64,000 bases of DNA, taken from positions 1,116,001 to 1,180,000 of the forward strand of contig OW285189.1 of assembly GCA_935421135.1 (NCBI GenBank), given 5' to 3'. The DNA is from Bugulina stolonifera (taxonomy: Eukaryota > Bryozoa > Gymnolaemata > Cheilostomatida > Bugulidae). How positions within the stretch are numbered: position 1 is the first letter of the stretch; each line of letters starts with the position of its first letter. The notes beneath the pieces were generated by a model, which was not told the DNA's origin, ran no database searches, and saw only the letters and a list, made by a program, of their open reading frames with translations. Made by a program: the position numbers and the translations under genes. Of the stretch, positions 21,845-37,427 are shown one piece after another.

Positions 21845-24800
21845 GGTATACGGCTTTATATGTACAGAAAATGGCCTGTTCCAATCAAAAACAAGATTGC
21901 TATTAAAAAAAATCAGTAGTGAACCGTTCATGTACACAGCATGGTTGTTCCTCGCTGGTTGTACAAGTCTGCAGCATGGCTGAGGGAAGACAGAGGGTTG
22001 ACATGCTGGAAGGAGCTGTCTACGGATACCAGTTCAACCAGTACAAGTCATGTACATTGAGAGCAAACTGAACTATCACAGCGTAACTCTAGTCCATTAG
22101 CTAGTGACTCCTCATCAGCATCCATATTTTCAGCATTATGTAATAAAATAGTATTTTATTATAATATAAACATCATAGTATGAAGATAATGATGATAATA
22201 GTAGTGTCCCAGGCTTAGAGTGTCATGGATACTATATAATATCCAACACACTAATAATACATGTTGAGTATTATACCATGGGTTTATATGCAAGCCCTGG
22301 GTAATGCCCTGTTTCTCCCTATCTAGTTCAGACTGAAATACCATTATAATAAAATTTGTCTCTTCATCACTTTAATTTCACATTAATTTCTTCGCTACAT
22401 TTTAAGCTATCAACACTTGACTTGGAGTGTCAACAGCACCTACACGCACCTGCCAGCACCTGCAACATATCCTATATTTATATTTAATGAGACTCAAGTT
22501 TTATTACAGTGTTATGATATAATATGTTATGTCATGTTATATACCATAAAGATTATAAAACAAATATTTTATAATGAGTAATTATATTCTCACATTATGA
22601 GTTCTGAGTTCCAACGTTCCAACGGCAGAAAGTACATTTAGGCTGTTGTCTAGGAAGCCCAATAATAATGGGCTGGGGCTAGTTGTTGGAGCACATGCTA
22701 TGGTAGTTGAGTTTTTACAAGTAGAGGGCAACTAGGCTGCCTATAGACATATTTACTGTGTCTACAGTTACACACTGTAAGTGGGATGATTCACAGTAAA
22801 CTGTGTGAAACACAACAACAATATCAACATGATTGGCTTTATACGCTTTAATTATTTTCCAAACTCTGTATAAATGTATAAATATTCTATATCAAAAGCT
22901 TCAATCTACTCTCTTGAGCCTGGTTAACAAGGTGCAAATGAACAAGTAAGGGTGGTCACACTATCTCCAAACGTCCAATAACCTTTTAGCACTAGACTTG
23001 AAGGCTAAATCTACTTGGACATACCACAAGTATGTTATTGAAACTCAATCTAGTTCTCTGCTCCTATTACATTTTTAGCAACTCAACACCATTGTGATTT
23101 TGGAGTTGGAAAATCATAGTCCATGACAAATAACTGAAATGCAGGTATAGTTAATCATGATCATCAAATGCTGTGTATTCAACATCAGCAGAAAACAATA
23201 GATTAAAAGTTCATGTTTCAACACTTAAATAGTCAGTTTTGCAGTCTCCAGTGCCATAATGAGAGATATACAGTAATTCCATCCAAGATGATGTGAATGT
23301 TGATAAGGGTAATGATAATATAATGTGATATTACGGAGAGGTGCAACCTTGTACAAATATGATATCCTGCTATTCAATAAATTGTGTCATAATCTCTTAA
23401 ATGTCAATTTATTGTCTTAAATGTCAAGCTGAAGAGAAGAATTCAGTCTTTCCTTGTCTGTATGGTGACATAGCCATCCTGTCTTCTTAGCTCTAAAATC
23501 ATAAAAACAAGTTAGGTGACAGTCTAAGTTCACTAGTCGAGAATTAAATAATTTCAAATATTTACCACTGACTGAACCCACAGTAAGTAACTCACAAACA
23601 ACAGTGTTACAGGGATAACTTAATCTTTGTCAAGCTGAGCTATGGTAACTCAACATAGGCATACCATCTTAACTATACGACTTGTTTCGAGGTTGAACTA
23701 CCACCCCCCCCCCACTTCCTGCTTGGTTGTAATATTGTGTTACGAGATACTCTTATTGTCAAGTTGAAAACTACAATTGTATCTGTGTATGCTGTATGCC
23801 TATAAGTGTATCTTTCAGGTACAGAGCTACTTGCTCAAGAATTTTCCAACTAGCTCTTGGCCCAGGTGTAAAAGACACGTAAGTCAAGGCTAGATGCAAA
23901 ATCCTTGTTTTTGTGTCATGAGCTAGGGATGGTTTTCTCAGGCCAACCAATTAAGCAGGTCACAAGCCCTTTCGGCCTTTGCGATCTAGGCTGGTCCAAG
24001 TGGTCTCGGAAACACTATATAAAGTATAAATCCATGATCATATTTCACACCTTGTGTTGTGACCATGCTGAAGCCACTAGAAACAGTTGTACACTTGACT
24101 CAACCTCAACACAGACAAAAATTCAAACCATCTTTATCTGGCCAATAGTCATGTCATGTGGAGCTGAAGTGGTAATTCTACCCCAAAGGTAATCCCCCCT
24201 ATTCTAAAGACACAATAACAATCAGTATAAACACAGTTATAAATGTATAACCAGTTTCCTACATGGTTACATGCTCCTTCCCCATTCACAATATCTATTC
24301 ATTTGAAGACACTAAGTAAATAAAGTGTGGCTAAACAGTTGAAGATCAATAATATGCCATATCCTCTCTGACAGGTGCTGCAGCACTTCCTGTAGAATTA
24401 GCAAACTTCTCAAATTTGTGAAGATATGCATGCATATAATATATACGCCCATCTCCAATTTATCCTCTGCAATCAGGCAGATTGTGCAGGTTCAAATCAT
24501 GGAATCTTTGCAGTGACAGCTAAGAACAAGTGAGTGCCAAGTGGCATGCAAGTGACAGACTTGATCATAATGTTGGTGGTTACTATAATAGTATTCCTTA
24601 TAAACATGTATTTTTCTGTGAAAATTATGAATCTCTAGAAGTCAGGATCAAAATACAAATTAGCTACCAAAAATTTGGTAATGTTCAGGATTAAGCATTT
24701 CAAAGAAACAAATAGGAACCCTTCCAACCTGTGAGCCGTCCAGCTGATAAACATAAAACAAAACAAACCCATGTTTCAATAAAATTAACTCAACTAATAC

Positions 24801-25099
24801 AGTATCATCAGGTACCACCATACAATGCATTGTGGACTGTCATAATACTGCTATGAGGTTCCTAACATACATGTTTCTGGTGTGGCAGTAGAATAATGAG
24901 ATTATGGGTTCTCAGGACACTGCAAGGAGGAACTAGGTCTACATGTAGGTTATTTAGTTCCTCACATATGAGGGACAATGAGACCAGCCTGTTGACTAGA
25001 ATTACAGCTTGTAGTTATAAGATCCTTTTATTATTATAATAATCCAAAACATTTGGTTGCCAAATATCATGTACAATGCTGTTGAAACTGATGCCTGGG
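21845..25099. other. Spacer, no gene supported
   Basis: A short plus stretch at 21944-22080 is less AT-rich and open in two frames (one starts MAEGRQRVDMLEG), but there is no second exon or family match. The plus frame 23905-24192 has no recognisable domain. Otherwise AT-rich. Confidence 0.35.
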
Positions 25100-25189
25100 T
25101 GACAACACTGTGACAACACTGTGACAACACTGTGACAACACTGTGACAACACTGTGACAACACTGTGACAACACTGTGACAACACTGAC
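25100..25189. repeat. 11-bp minisatellite
   Basis: About eight perfect copies of gtgacaacact. The copies are nearly identical, suggesting recent expansion. Confidence 0.9.
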
Positions 25190-28100
25190 AATATTGTGTT
25201 GGCGAGTCTATAGTCTTGAGAATATAAATAAGATGTTGCTAGCGGAATGAGAATCTTAGAAAACAGATTTGGAATATTTAAATGAAGTATTTCGATCAGC
25301 TGCAAACTAAAATGATAGATAAGCCTACAACATCCATAAGCGAGAGTCAGACGCCAAATACTTTATTTCCTCGAAAGCTTCTGAAGGAATGTTTTTTTTA
25401 GAAAAAGCATCTTGCAAGAGCGCTCACCTACTGCCTGTGTGAGTTTTCTCTGAAATCACACTTTAATTGTTATAACTCTTGCTAATTATTGCAGTTAATA
25501 GGGTATGATCTGAAACAACAATAAGGTAATAATACATGTAGGCCTACATATTTCTATAATAATATTGGCTATGCATACTCTGGTAATATACTCTGGTGAC
25601 ATCAGGCATGTAGTTAATACCTGATGGTCCCTGAGTCCTCAAGTCGTTCTATACATATGCATGTCATGTGAAATCAGCATTAGTCATAATTATAGCTGAG
25701 AGAGCAGAGTCGGGTTCAAGTCGGACTTCAAATCAACAAGTCAAGTCATTTCTAAACTTTTGGAGGCAGGTCAAGTCAAATTAGTGCTGCTTTAAGTCAA
25801 GTCCAGTCAGCCGTCATGCACGTCATAAGTCAAGTCAAGTCAAAGGCGACTTGTCTACTTGCAAGTAGAAGTGCAAGTCAAGTGGGAGACAATTTCAAAA
25901 AGTTTACATTTTCCAATTGGAATAGATGTTTTGAAATTTCCTGCACTGAGTTAGTCACTGATTCTTCTGGCAAATCACTCAATCACAAGTTACTGGAATT
26001 TTAAATTGGAAAAATCTGATTTTATGCACTAATAACCAGTAGATAAGCTAAGCCTGCTTGAAGATAAGAGAGTTGATGACATACATGTATTTATATTATC
26101 CTGACAATTATCTGTACATGTACCTACTGAATACACTTTCTATTGGATTGGAAAATATATCAACATAATTATATCTGCTATGCTGATAACAGCAACTAAT
26201 AACCAGCTAATAAACACATTTCTTGTCACCATCAACTCAGCCTATATTAATAACTGTCTGTTTTATTACGTGCCTAAGTATAATTAAATTTTCCATTTGC
26301 CAAGTGCATTACAAGGGTAACTTACAAGTTGAACAAAATAATTATTACTTTAATGTTTTATAAACTGAAATGGAATAGTTAGGAATTAACTAGCAGCACA
26401 GTTTCAATTCTAGATGTTTCTGATAAAGAAAGGGTTTTATAGCTAGAAAACCACTCTAATTAATTTGAATAATATTGATATCAAAGGAGATTATCAATGT
26501 AATGCCTTGAAGCAATTAGTCTTTCAGAAATCACCTCAAGGTGGAATAATGAGATAGCCCTAGCTATTCAGTAGTATAGCACTGAGTTTTAACTCTGGGT
26601 TTTGATGCTAAAAATCTCACTTCAGCTGTTATTTTTCCTCATGAACTAAGGCTAGTAGTGATGAACTGCAGATGAAGTGCTGTCCATGGTGCTCATCTCC
26701 TATTCAAACTGATGTATACAAATATTGTGGTGAGAAAAAGAATACAGATACTCAGTGGATTGTCTTCTAATGAATTGTTTAGACCAATATATAGATTAAC
26801 TTAATGACCTCAACCTGTAGAAATAGGCTGAATATTTCGTTGGAATGTTGTTTGCATGCACACCAGATTTGTATAGGGTGGTGCGGAGGTTTTACCCACA
26901 AAAGTCAACGTACTATGGGTGAATGGTGGGCTCAGGTGCCCTTTCTTGAAAGCGTGGTGGGCATATCAAGTGTCTGTATACTGATTCACAGCTGATCAGT
27001 GATATTATGACTCAGTGTGACCATGTGTGCCTCAGAGGGTCACAAGTTATAAAATCTAACTTATGTTCCCTAAAGTTACTACTGTACTGTATACTGTATT
27101 CTATTATTTCCTTGATGCAATAAATGATTCCTACTTTAATAAAATAATAAAATTGATGATTCACCCACTTTTCACAACTCTACTGTATAGTTTATATACT
27201 CCTGTACACGTACTTCTGTATACACTATGTTATATACCCACCTTTTATGTATATACTATAAATTCCTTTTTGTCCCTAATTGATGTTTTTTCATATCCCT
27301 GTTAGTAGAATAGTCAAACAGCTGTGGTTTAACTTCCAAACACAATAAATATTTTGTTTATTCACTAAATATATTATCAGTAAACACTGCACTTTGTCAT
27401 TCACTGGTTTTTGCAGACTTTTAGAAGCTACAATGAAAAATAAACATGCATGCTCCCTAAGAATAGCCAAGTGCTCACGCAGCCTCAGTTTGGGCTAATT
27501 GAACTGTGTAGCCCGATACCGCCACTCAAATGTGGACTAAGCCGAGAATCTCAGTCTAAGTTTGCTAGTAATTAGCAGATTTGTAAATGGATAATTAGCC
27601 TGGGGGAACCAGTTTGCACTGACAGGTTCGTAATTTCAACACAATGGACTAGGTTTGCCTCACAGGGATTTCTCTGCTATGTTTGCTGTCTCTCTCTGAT
27701 AATCCTGATAAGCCAACAATAAAAGTTATTCAAGCAATCTGCTATAATCCATCTTTATTACTCAACCCATCAACAGGAGGTCTAACTTCTACTATCTAGC
27801 CTGGGGCCAGCATTTCACCATGCTTACTCCTGCTACATGATATTGGCCTTTTCTGGCTTATTTGAAACCCATTCTAGATCCTGCTCCCATAGAAATCCTT
27901 CCAGCATGAAAATAAACATAACGGAACAGTTAGAGCATTGTGACACAGTCACCAATGAACTATTTATTGCCACTCAATCTCATATTCTCTTTGTATGGCA
28001 CTCTATCTCTACCAGCTTTGTTGGATTTCAAACAGACTAATTAATCACAATCAAGCTGTAGTAAATCGTCACACCAAGAGGAGTAAACTCTCAGCCCAGA

Positions 28101-31100
28101 TACATTGCTGTCTAATCTGTATCCCTATTTGGTACATGTATCTGTCACCATATCTCCAGTGTGCAGACCAGACATTGAAACATCTATATATTACAGAGGA
28201 GTCAACAACCAGCTCTATGGTAGATATTCCTACAGGTTTTCCCACAGAGGGCTGCTATACAATATCACTGGTTGAAGGGGCACAATTTGTATAATATAAT
28301 ATCATCCATAGATAATGTTTTGAGTGTTTTTATGAGTGAGAGAGCTTCTTCTGTCTACAGATATGTCCATAGACTATATACATAGACTGGTATTCACAGA
28401 GGTACTTGGAACTCACAGTTGGTTCCATCTTGAGTAGTACAAACTCTGCCAATTGATATTATGTTAGATTAATTCTGGTGTAGATGCGCTATTAGCCAGT
28501 ATTTGAAGAGCATTTCAATTAGCTAAGACTCAGCTGGAGCAGGAAAGGAGAGATGTGGTAGGCGGATGGCTGATTAAGACCTGGTCTAATGAGTCCCATT
28601 AATCAAACCAGACCCAATCTAGAAAATAACACTTGATCGGAAATTGAAGACTATTCAGCTCTATAATTCTAGCCCATCATCTACATCGATACAGAAGGCT
28701 CAATTATGATAATGGTGGTAGATAACCCTGAGTGTGCTCTCACCATACAGTGGAGACTATACCTCTACTCATCAGGTACCCTGGTAAACTGCCTCAACTC
28801 TTAATTGATCCACACACACATTATTCTCAAGTATAACTGCACTGAGTCTAATTTGATAAATTACATCAATGTTTATTATAATGGTCAAAGAAAAACAGTT
28901 AAATGCTGTTACTACACCAATTTTCACACTACATAATAATTATTTGAAAATTTTAAGTTCTTATCTTATATTCATTTGTCAGACAGGTTTATCTGCAGGT
29001 TTCAATTTTATACCAGTGAGAAGGCATATGTGGGAACCCAGACTAGCTTACACATGGCATGGGTGGAGAATCCAAAGAGTGTTAGATCTACTAAATAACT
29101 AAGCCTGGATTCCAGAAAAAAGAAGATCGTCACCACTTCTTCCTATCTTGGAGATCCAGGAGATGTTGACGTGTTCACTTCCCAGTCCTAGTAAATATAT
29201 CCATAACTGCTCTCCAACATTCTGTCTTCAGCAGCAAATAGGAGACACCTCGGCATGGGGGGAGGGGGGTGTCCATTTTCTATTCCTTCTTAGATACATC
29301 TACATAAAACTTCACACCAAGAACCCGCATGTTTGTTAATTCCCTTCTTGATCCCCAGAATCATAGTAAGGACAGGACAATGTATCAGTTTTGAATTCAT
29401 CAAATTTTCAAACTTTGATGTTTTTATTCTGGTAAGACTGGAGTAGATTTTGAGAGAGTGAGAACTCCTCAATGATAGATACCAATCTGGGAGAGAGAGA
29501 GTCGAGTGTGACAGAGTGGAGTTCATTTAGTTGGGGGCTGATACCTTTTGGTTTGCACTGATGCCTTATTATGGGAAAATAATCCTTTTATAGCCACTCT
29601 ATAAACATCTGTACAATATAAATGTAGAATTGTGTATCCATGTGCAAAGTGTGATGAATTGGTACTAGTTGGTTTGACTGCAGGAAGTTCATACTCTTCT
29701 CTGATTTATACAAACTCAAGTATTTTGTCCTCTTTTCGACTCAAATTGAATAAAATAATTTATCATGTTGGCCACATCACATGACAAGGCATGATAAGGG
29801 AAGAAGGAAAATGGAATATAACAGAGATTGTCTTATTATAGTATGGAGGCTACATTTCATGTGATCGTTGACAAACATGATGTAACAATAATAACTTATC
29901 TGAAAATGGAATTTTCAATTAGCTACATGTACATGTGTATCTGACTCAGTCTGGCGGTTTGTAGACTTCTCTGTCATACCAGGAGTAGATCTATCACTAC
30001 CATGAGTTAGTACAGTCACAATTATAGACATGAACAAAATATAGATAGGGCAATACAAGCTTTAGCAGAATTAGTAGTAACTACTGTATATTATACGTGT
30101 ACATATTATATACGTATGCCTCAGTCCATTTACATGCATAACTCAAGTACTAACATGTATATTGAGATGTAAATGGAGGAATGTTTCACTTGTAATATGT
30201 CAGCAGCAGTAGTATCATATGAGGATAGGTGTTACCTAATCCAGTTATGTATGTTAGATCTAGCTATGTATATGACAGGTATTAGTGTATATTACACTTA
30301 TATTCTATTGTTAGTGTTTAACTATCTACTGTACTATTGTTTGCTCATCAGATTTCTCTGCTCATAGCAAATCCTCTACTGATATCCCTAGTCAGGGCTC
30401 ACTCACACCAGACACTGGTGCTGACACATAAACTAAACATACAGGTTAATCCAGTTGTTGAGGACTTTGCCAAGTGCTTGCAGGTACTCTCGTGTTTTGG
30501 AGAGCCAAGTGCTTGCAGGTAGCCTACCAGACTGTTTAATCCCCTTTATAGGGAATGCAGTGCACTCATCCTAATATCACTGAGTGTTGTCTGCACTGGA
30601 AATGTTATTTTAGTGTCACTAAGAAAAATCAAGTATACTTGATTTCAATCAGCCATGACTTACTCCTGCTGTACTTACTCCTGCTGTAGCATTCCATAAT
30701 TCATGTGAGTATGCAGGTATACAGGTAACTGGATCTGTTGATAGCTGAGATAATACTTTCTGCCTTTCATGTAAAATAGGGATGAGAAAAGTAAACATGT
30801 TCCCTATTGATACTGTTAGAGTGAGTATTGTGGTATGATAGCGGTGCACCTATCAGACCTGTCCATCTTCCATTTACTGCAGCGTATGCAGCTGCTCTGC
30901 CTGTAGCTACTTTGGACACTGTTCTATGAGTTGATACCCTGTAAGAGGATTATCCATACATTTTATATAACTTTATTGGAGTTGTTCTCTGGCAGCTGAA
31001 TAGCCTGTGGAGATATATGGTTCTGTGGGGGATTATCTTACCACTGCCAATGCATTTATCCACCAGGGGTTTGACCACCAATTACCACAAGCTAGATTCT

Positions 31101-32110
31101 ACTAAACCACTATCCAGATGGTAACATTGCCTGGAAATATGACAATTTAATAGATATTCCATAGAGATAGAGAACGTAGCAGAGAGATCTTACAAAAAGA
31201 CAACAAAAAGCACTTCTTGACATATTATTTTGGTATTTCATGAATGGCTCTTTCTAGCTGGTATTTATACTCCCTGCGAAATACAACATGTAGGTCAAAT
31301 TCGATATCGCAGGTCCTCGTAGTAACAATAATTTATTATTATCGAATTTCCTTTTTGCTGTCAAGAAACCTTGACCACCCAGCCTAAAAAGACAAATGTT
31401 TGATAATACAACATACTGCCTCTACTGAGTTGGTAAAGTGGCCAATGAACTGGACTAGCCCAGTTGTTTAGATATCATAACTATTGAACCCCAGTGCAAG
31501 GTCTATCACCCATATCAATATTTGCTCTTCTAAACAAAAGGTTACAAATAAATAATTGACTCTATTCTAAGCTGGGCTATTCAACCAATCAGAACAGAGT
31601 ATTCGTTCCCATGCACTCGAGTATTATAGACTGCATTATAGTCTATATCATTAGTACTAGGGACTGTCTAACCGTCAAGTCTTACATTTACTGTCAGATC
31701 AAAGTGTGCAGAAATATTTATAAGCCTTGTATAGGGTAAGAGCGTAGCAGTTTATACTACTGGTGGTATATTTATATTACATACCATAAACAGTTGTGCT
31801 ACATTAGTTTACTAGTTACACTAATATAGGCTAATATACAAGTTATCACACTCAGGCATTCCATTACTAAAACTGGAATAACTTCTCTTCTCTATCTGTA
31901 AGTATAAATTCCAAATTCATATCATAATTCATATAGCATCATATAATATTATCATATAATGTTATTGCAATAGTTTAATATTGAGTCTCATACACAAATT
32001 GAAGTTGTTTTGTTAACTTAACTGTAACAGGCTTAGTTAGGTTTTTTCACTTTTTTGGAAGTGAAGAGTGCAGGATACAATAGAAAGTAGTATAGTCAAA
32101 TTTAAACTCT
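25190..32110. other. 6.9-kb gene-poor region
   Basis: No exon chain or conserved domain recognised on either strand. Between about 25700 and 25885 a degenerate aagtc-rich tract occurs (caagtcaagtc words), an old simple repeat. At 30470-30520 a 17-bp word (ccaagtgcttgcaggta) is repeated directly. Confidence 0.4.
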
Positions 32111-32690
32111 ACTGTAGTCAAGTGTAGACCGTAGTCAAGTGTAGACCATAGTCAAGTGTAGACCATAGTCAAGTGTAGACTGTAGTCAAGTGTAGACCAT
32201 AGTCAAGTGTAGACTGTAGCCAAGTGTAGACCATAGTCAAGTGTAGACCATAGTCAAGTGTAGACCATAGTCAAGTGTAGACCATAGTCAAGTGTAGACC
32301 ATAGTCAAGTGTAGACCATAGTCAAGTGTAGACCGTAGTCAGGTGTAGACCATAGGCAAGTGTAGACCATAGTCAAGGGTAGACCGTAGTCAAGGGTAGA
32401 CCGTAGTCAAGTGTAGACCATAGTCAAGTGTAGACCGTAGTCAAGTGTAGACCGTAGTCAAGTGTAGACCATAGGCAAGTGTAGACCATAGGCAAGTGTA
32501 GACCATAGGCAAGTGTAGACCATAGTCAAGTGTAGACCATAGGCAAGTGTAGACCATAGTCAAGGGTAGACCGTAGTCAAGGGTAGACCCATGTAGATAT
32601 AACATAAAAACTTTATATTATATCTATGGGTAGACTGTAGCCAAATGTAGACTGTAGCCAAATGTAGACTGTAGCCAAATGTAGACTGTA
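32111..32690. repeat. 17-bp minisatellite, about 28 copies plus a divergent tail
   Basis: Unit tagtcaagtgtagacca, with c/t, gg and gtagc variants interspersed, continuous to about 32589. After a 35-bp AT-rich interruption a related variant (agactgtagccaaatgt) continues to about 32690. Confidence 0.9.
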
Positions 32691-35620
32691 GGCTATGTTA
32701 CATATCAGATATAAAGGTATAGAGAGCAGATGAGATTCACAACACAATCTGCTGCCAAATATATAATATGATGATGAATAATTACATACAATGTAGATCT
32801 ATGTGTGTAGGTGTAATATATTATTATTCATGCTAGTTATACACTTGGTGTCTCTATACCACAGTAATAATTATATTACATGTAGCTATATAGTTAACAG
32901 TTAGTCATCATTCATGTAGATAGCCATAATTAATAATTCATGATTATTATGTAACTTTAATTTCAACCGTATTTGGGGGCTTTATTCCTGTAAAAAAGTT
33001 GCTGGATCATAAATTTACATAAATTCATAAAATAACATATTTATAGGCTGGCAAATACTATAAAATTATGAACTAAGTAATGTAAATGTACTGAATGTAA
33101 TACATGTATATATATAAGTAATCCAGTGCACTTCACTTGTCCCTCCTTCACCCCCCTCCACAGGGAATAGGTTTGACAGATCTTCAAAGCTATAAAATAT
33201 TAATTATGAATTTATAACTCTTTTATATTACACAACTCAGTCTCTTACAAAGCAGTTTTATAGCAGCATGTGCTCCATCATGTATTATTCGTTGGCAAGC
33301 ACTAGACTGGAAATATTGTTTGGTATTTATTACAATTCAAATGACAATTTACTTTGAGGATTCACCTATTTCAAAGACATCTGATGAGTTTGATGGATAT
33401 ACATGTACTACATACAGTCTTCCTTGTAGAGTTTCACTGCTTGTTAATGTGTAGCAGTAACAGTAGGTGGAATGAAGGCCATTATCTCAGCTATCTTTCA
33501 TCTTTTAGTACAAACTACATCCACTCTTTAGCCTCTATTCTGCTTATAACTTGTAGGGCCTCCATCTCATGCTCATCACACACTAAACAACTTGTAATTC
33601 TTGAAGTAAACATAAGTTGAGTAGAGATTATATTCTTACAAGTATCTCTACGCCGTGCTCTACACATTCTACTCTTAGTACCTCTAGATGTCACTGGGCT
33701 GAGCACCCTACTCTAGTCACAACAATAATGTCACCTTAGCTACTAATAATCTCACAGTATTATTATAGTGTTATTATAATAATTTTAAGAGAGTTGTATG
33801 GTAATGCGGTTAGACAGCATCAGCCTTACTCTCGCTGCCAATCACCATAGGTCTACTACACGCAGTGTAACGATTCCTTATTTCTCTCTTATATGGTTTC
33901 TTCACACATTAAATACTAATATTATTTGAAGTAGCTAGCCTAAGGTGTGTGCAAGGTCCTTGTGAGAAATGTGTCAGAGTGACACAAGGTGTGTGCAAGG
34001 TGCTTGTGAGAACTGCATGAGCTGGCAGTAGTCTCATTTATTGCTGCCCTGAATATTGATCCAAGATCTGTCATTACAGGATTTCTGTCTAGATCCCTAA
34101 ATATCTGTCCAAATGCTTTTAGATGATACAAGAGGCACATATGCTTTACATTTGCTGAGTAGAATCAATTAGATATACTATTATTGCTCCTCAAGGATTA
34201 ATATTCATATAAATATATATTAATCGTGATGACTGTGTATTGTACTGACATATTATACAGTATAATATATTTATATAGTAAGTGTGGGTATGTAACCCAG
34301 GGGTATAACTAAGACAGCATTACCATTCAAATACTTATATATCTGTAGTTGGGTTTAAGTAATTAGTGATGAGCTACTGTGTAGTAAATGTACATAAACA
34401 TACACACATGTAATGAATATTGGTGTAACAAATGATAAACTCCTATACCAAAACCTCTAATTACTTTCTACTTATAGCTAGCCAAATGCACCACCCAGAG
34501 GTCAGGTTTGTTATGAGAATTACAGCCAATAAATGCCAAAAGACAAGACAAAAATAAACAATTATTTACAACAGTTGAGATACATATTCAGATACCTCAG
34601 AGTCGATCAATTAATTGTGTAGGGTGTCTTGGCACCATATTTAGTCTGACTTCATGCTATCATGTATTGCTGTTACTGCCTTACTGCTCCATTTAGACAT
34701 TGACAACTGGTAACAAGTTCCCCACAGTGAAGGCAGTCTAGCCAGGTGCCCTTCTACTACTCTTGTCTGTCTGTTTGTCTGTCTAGCTTTGCTTCATATA
34801 GTAGCCTAATAATTTATATTTTGTAATAAGTTATTGTAATACTGTCTGTCCACCTGTCTGTATTAATATACTGTATTACTTTAAGACGGATAAGATTATA
34901 AAGTAATGTGAGTCAGTTGTTGGTAGTAGTTTCCTTTCCCACCCGCCCTGTCCATACAGTCTGTTTCCACAGCTCTCACTTCTTGTACACTTCTTACATT
35001 GAAGTCAGGTTTGTATAATTTACTTGCTCATAATCTGAGGCAAGCTCCCCTGTTCCACACTTGTATTATCTGAGTTTATTAGAAATTCCATTAGCATTGG
35101 CTTCAGTTTGCTATGCTATGATAACAAACAAACCTGTCTTATGTTGTTGACAATGGTACAAGCCCAGTGATAACAGAAGGCAAACTACATTCAGTATAGA
35201 TGTTAATTATAGTTTATCATTTCAATGATAAAGAAATGATATTTGATCAGGAGGAATTATTTACGTTATCCAAACTCCTAAAGCATCTTTCAATACAGCT
35301 AATTGGATTCCATATCAGTTTGAGGATTCTAATACAGAATAGTAGACGACTCCTAAGATGTATATCTGTGCTGTGACTCGTTACTCACTGGATAGTATCC
35401 GTGTAAAGGATATCTCTCACATATGTGACGGATACTTTACCCATTGACTACCATCTCACTGCCATTCTCCACATTCTCATAGGAAAGTGTCTTGTCACAG
35501 TTTGTAATGACTTCACTCTTCACATTGTTAGGTCTAACCACTGAGTGGGCCTGTCCCAGGTCAGATAAGCATACGCTGCAGTACTCATCTGCTGGGGTGT
35601 ACATTACCTACTAGTACTGT
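32691..35620. other. Spacer, no gene seen
   Basis: AT-rich. A direct repeat of caaggtgtgtgcaaggt-type words at 33946-34010. Open frames are short and without recognisable domains. Confidence 0.4.
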
Positions 35621-35802
35621 CCAAGTCTATGGTTACTCTAGGTCTATGGTTACTCTAGGTCTATGGTTGCTCTAGGTCTATGGTTGTTCTAGGTCTATGG
35701 TTGCTCTAGGTCTATGGTTGCTCTAGGTCTATGGTTGCTCTAGGTCTATGGTTGCTCTAGGTCTATGGTTGCTCTAGGTCTATGGTTGCTCTAGGTCTAT
35801 GG
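35621..35802. repeat. 17-bp minisatellite, about 11 copies
   Basis: Unit ctctaggtctatggttg, nearly perfect in the last eight copies and with gttac/gttgt variants in the first four. Confidence 0.9.
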
Positions 35803-37427
35803 TTATGTGCCTGTTAACTACTACAGCTTGTGTCACGTTACATTACATCTAATAACAACAATTATCTCTTGTAATCTGACTAATAACATACATATACATA
35901 CATATACAGTAATAATTACTAATGGAATATTTTGCAATATTTTAATGTTGAAGAAGCATGTATACTGTATATTCAATGGTACATTGTGGTTATATTATAA
36001 TGTTGTAGTACTGTTGTGCACTAGAATAAGATTGTAATTGACTTTACTGCTAAGTAGCGATTGTAATTATATTCTAGGAGATAGTTTCTATAGATATACA
36101 CCAGACAAGCGTCTTCATTATTCACGTTTTGTTCTTGGTATAAAAAGTCAGTATCAGATATCCACACTTGAGTTTTGTATATAAATATTCGCTACCTTTC
36201 AAGTGCAGCCATGGTTATGCAATTCAAATCAAAGAAGAATACAACCGAAATTCTAGTGTCAGTTATTGGTATACTTGCCAATACATCAACTTCACATACT
36301 AATAATTTAAAGACATTATTCAAGGTCCTGCCTTCATCCTAATTCATCAAACGTTGATAATTGGTTTTATACATGGAATATGGTTTCAGGTACCGAACTC
36401 TAATCAGCTATCAGTTCAAAGCTATAAATTATAAACACAAAACATGTTTTAAGAATGAAAGTGAAACCAACCCATGTTATTAAATTAGACAAAAATGCAA
36501 ATGCATGTTATGTATTGGTAATTAATACAACCATGTATTATGATATGATATTATATTATAAATGATTGTATAAGAACTGATGTTATTCTATGTTTACACT
36601 GTATAGTACATGCATAACGTAATACTTGTATGCTGTTGACTGTTGAGCTGCTACATAGTGTTATGTCACTTGAGATAGGTGTGAAGGACATTAGATGCCA
36701 CTAGCTGAGATCCTGTCAAACTATACTTGGTGTAATTAGGGCACTTGCAAGCACTTTCACAGACTTATCAATGATAAGCTGTGTCTCTTATTCAACTGCC
36801 AGTCTGTATGGAATAGCATTACATGACCACTCTCACACTGATTACATCTAGTCTATCACCACTAGTGTCATCCTATTGACTAGTATATTAGCAACTGTTG
36901 GCTTTCTCCATTACACCCTAATTACACTGTTGGTTCTATTGCCATTTGGATTTATCTCCACCTACCTTCTTACTTTTAGTTTATGCTGCACCAGAACTAT
37001 CTATATAACATCTTCAAAGTGTGGTAAATCTTGCAAGTATTTTAGTAATGAGCAGCGAGTACACACTAGACATACCTGATCAATATCTCTATAAATACTT
37101 ATTCCTAGCTAATGCATCAAAAGACATAATTCTGCAAATTACCTATTTTATGGTCTGTAACTCTTCAGTTTATACTTGATAATTACAGTTTACAACTTGA
37201 TTGCACCAATGTGAATATCATGTTATCATTGTGTGTTTGTTTGTGTATCCCACAGCATTTCCTAAAGCTGTCTGCTGCAATAAAACTCTAATTGCTGGCC
37301 ATAGTGCAATACGCTTTAATAACTGACAATCCATGTCCTTCTTGGTTGGTTGCAGTTGAAAGAGGTATACAACTTCAATGCTAAGTTCCTAACTGGCTCC
37401 TGATTAGCTTCGGACAGCCAGACAGAC
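35803..37427. other. Upstream region of the LRR-Ig gene
   Basis: AT-rich sequence with no separate gene seen. A consensus acceptor (ggttggttgcag) ends at 37356, about 70 bases before the start codon, so a 5' non-coding exon may join there. Confidence 0.35.

Noticed and set aside
21944..22080. Exon starting MAEGRQRVDM
   Set aside because: Two frames are equally open, no splice partner or conserved family seen.
31425..31520. tRNA-like boxes (gttggtaaagtggc, tattgaacccc)
   Set aside because: Spacing and arms do not form a cloverleaf; probably chance.
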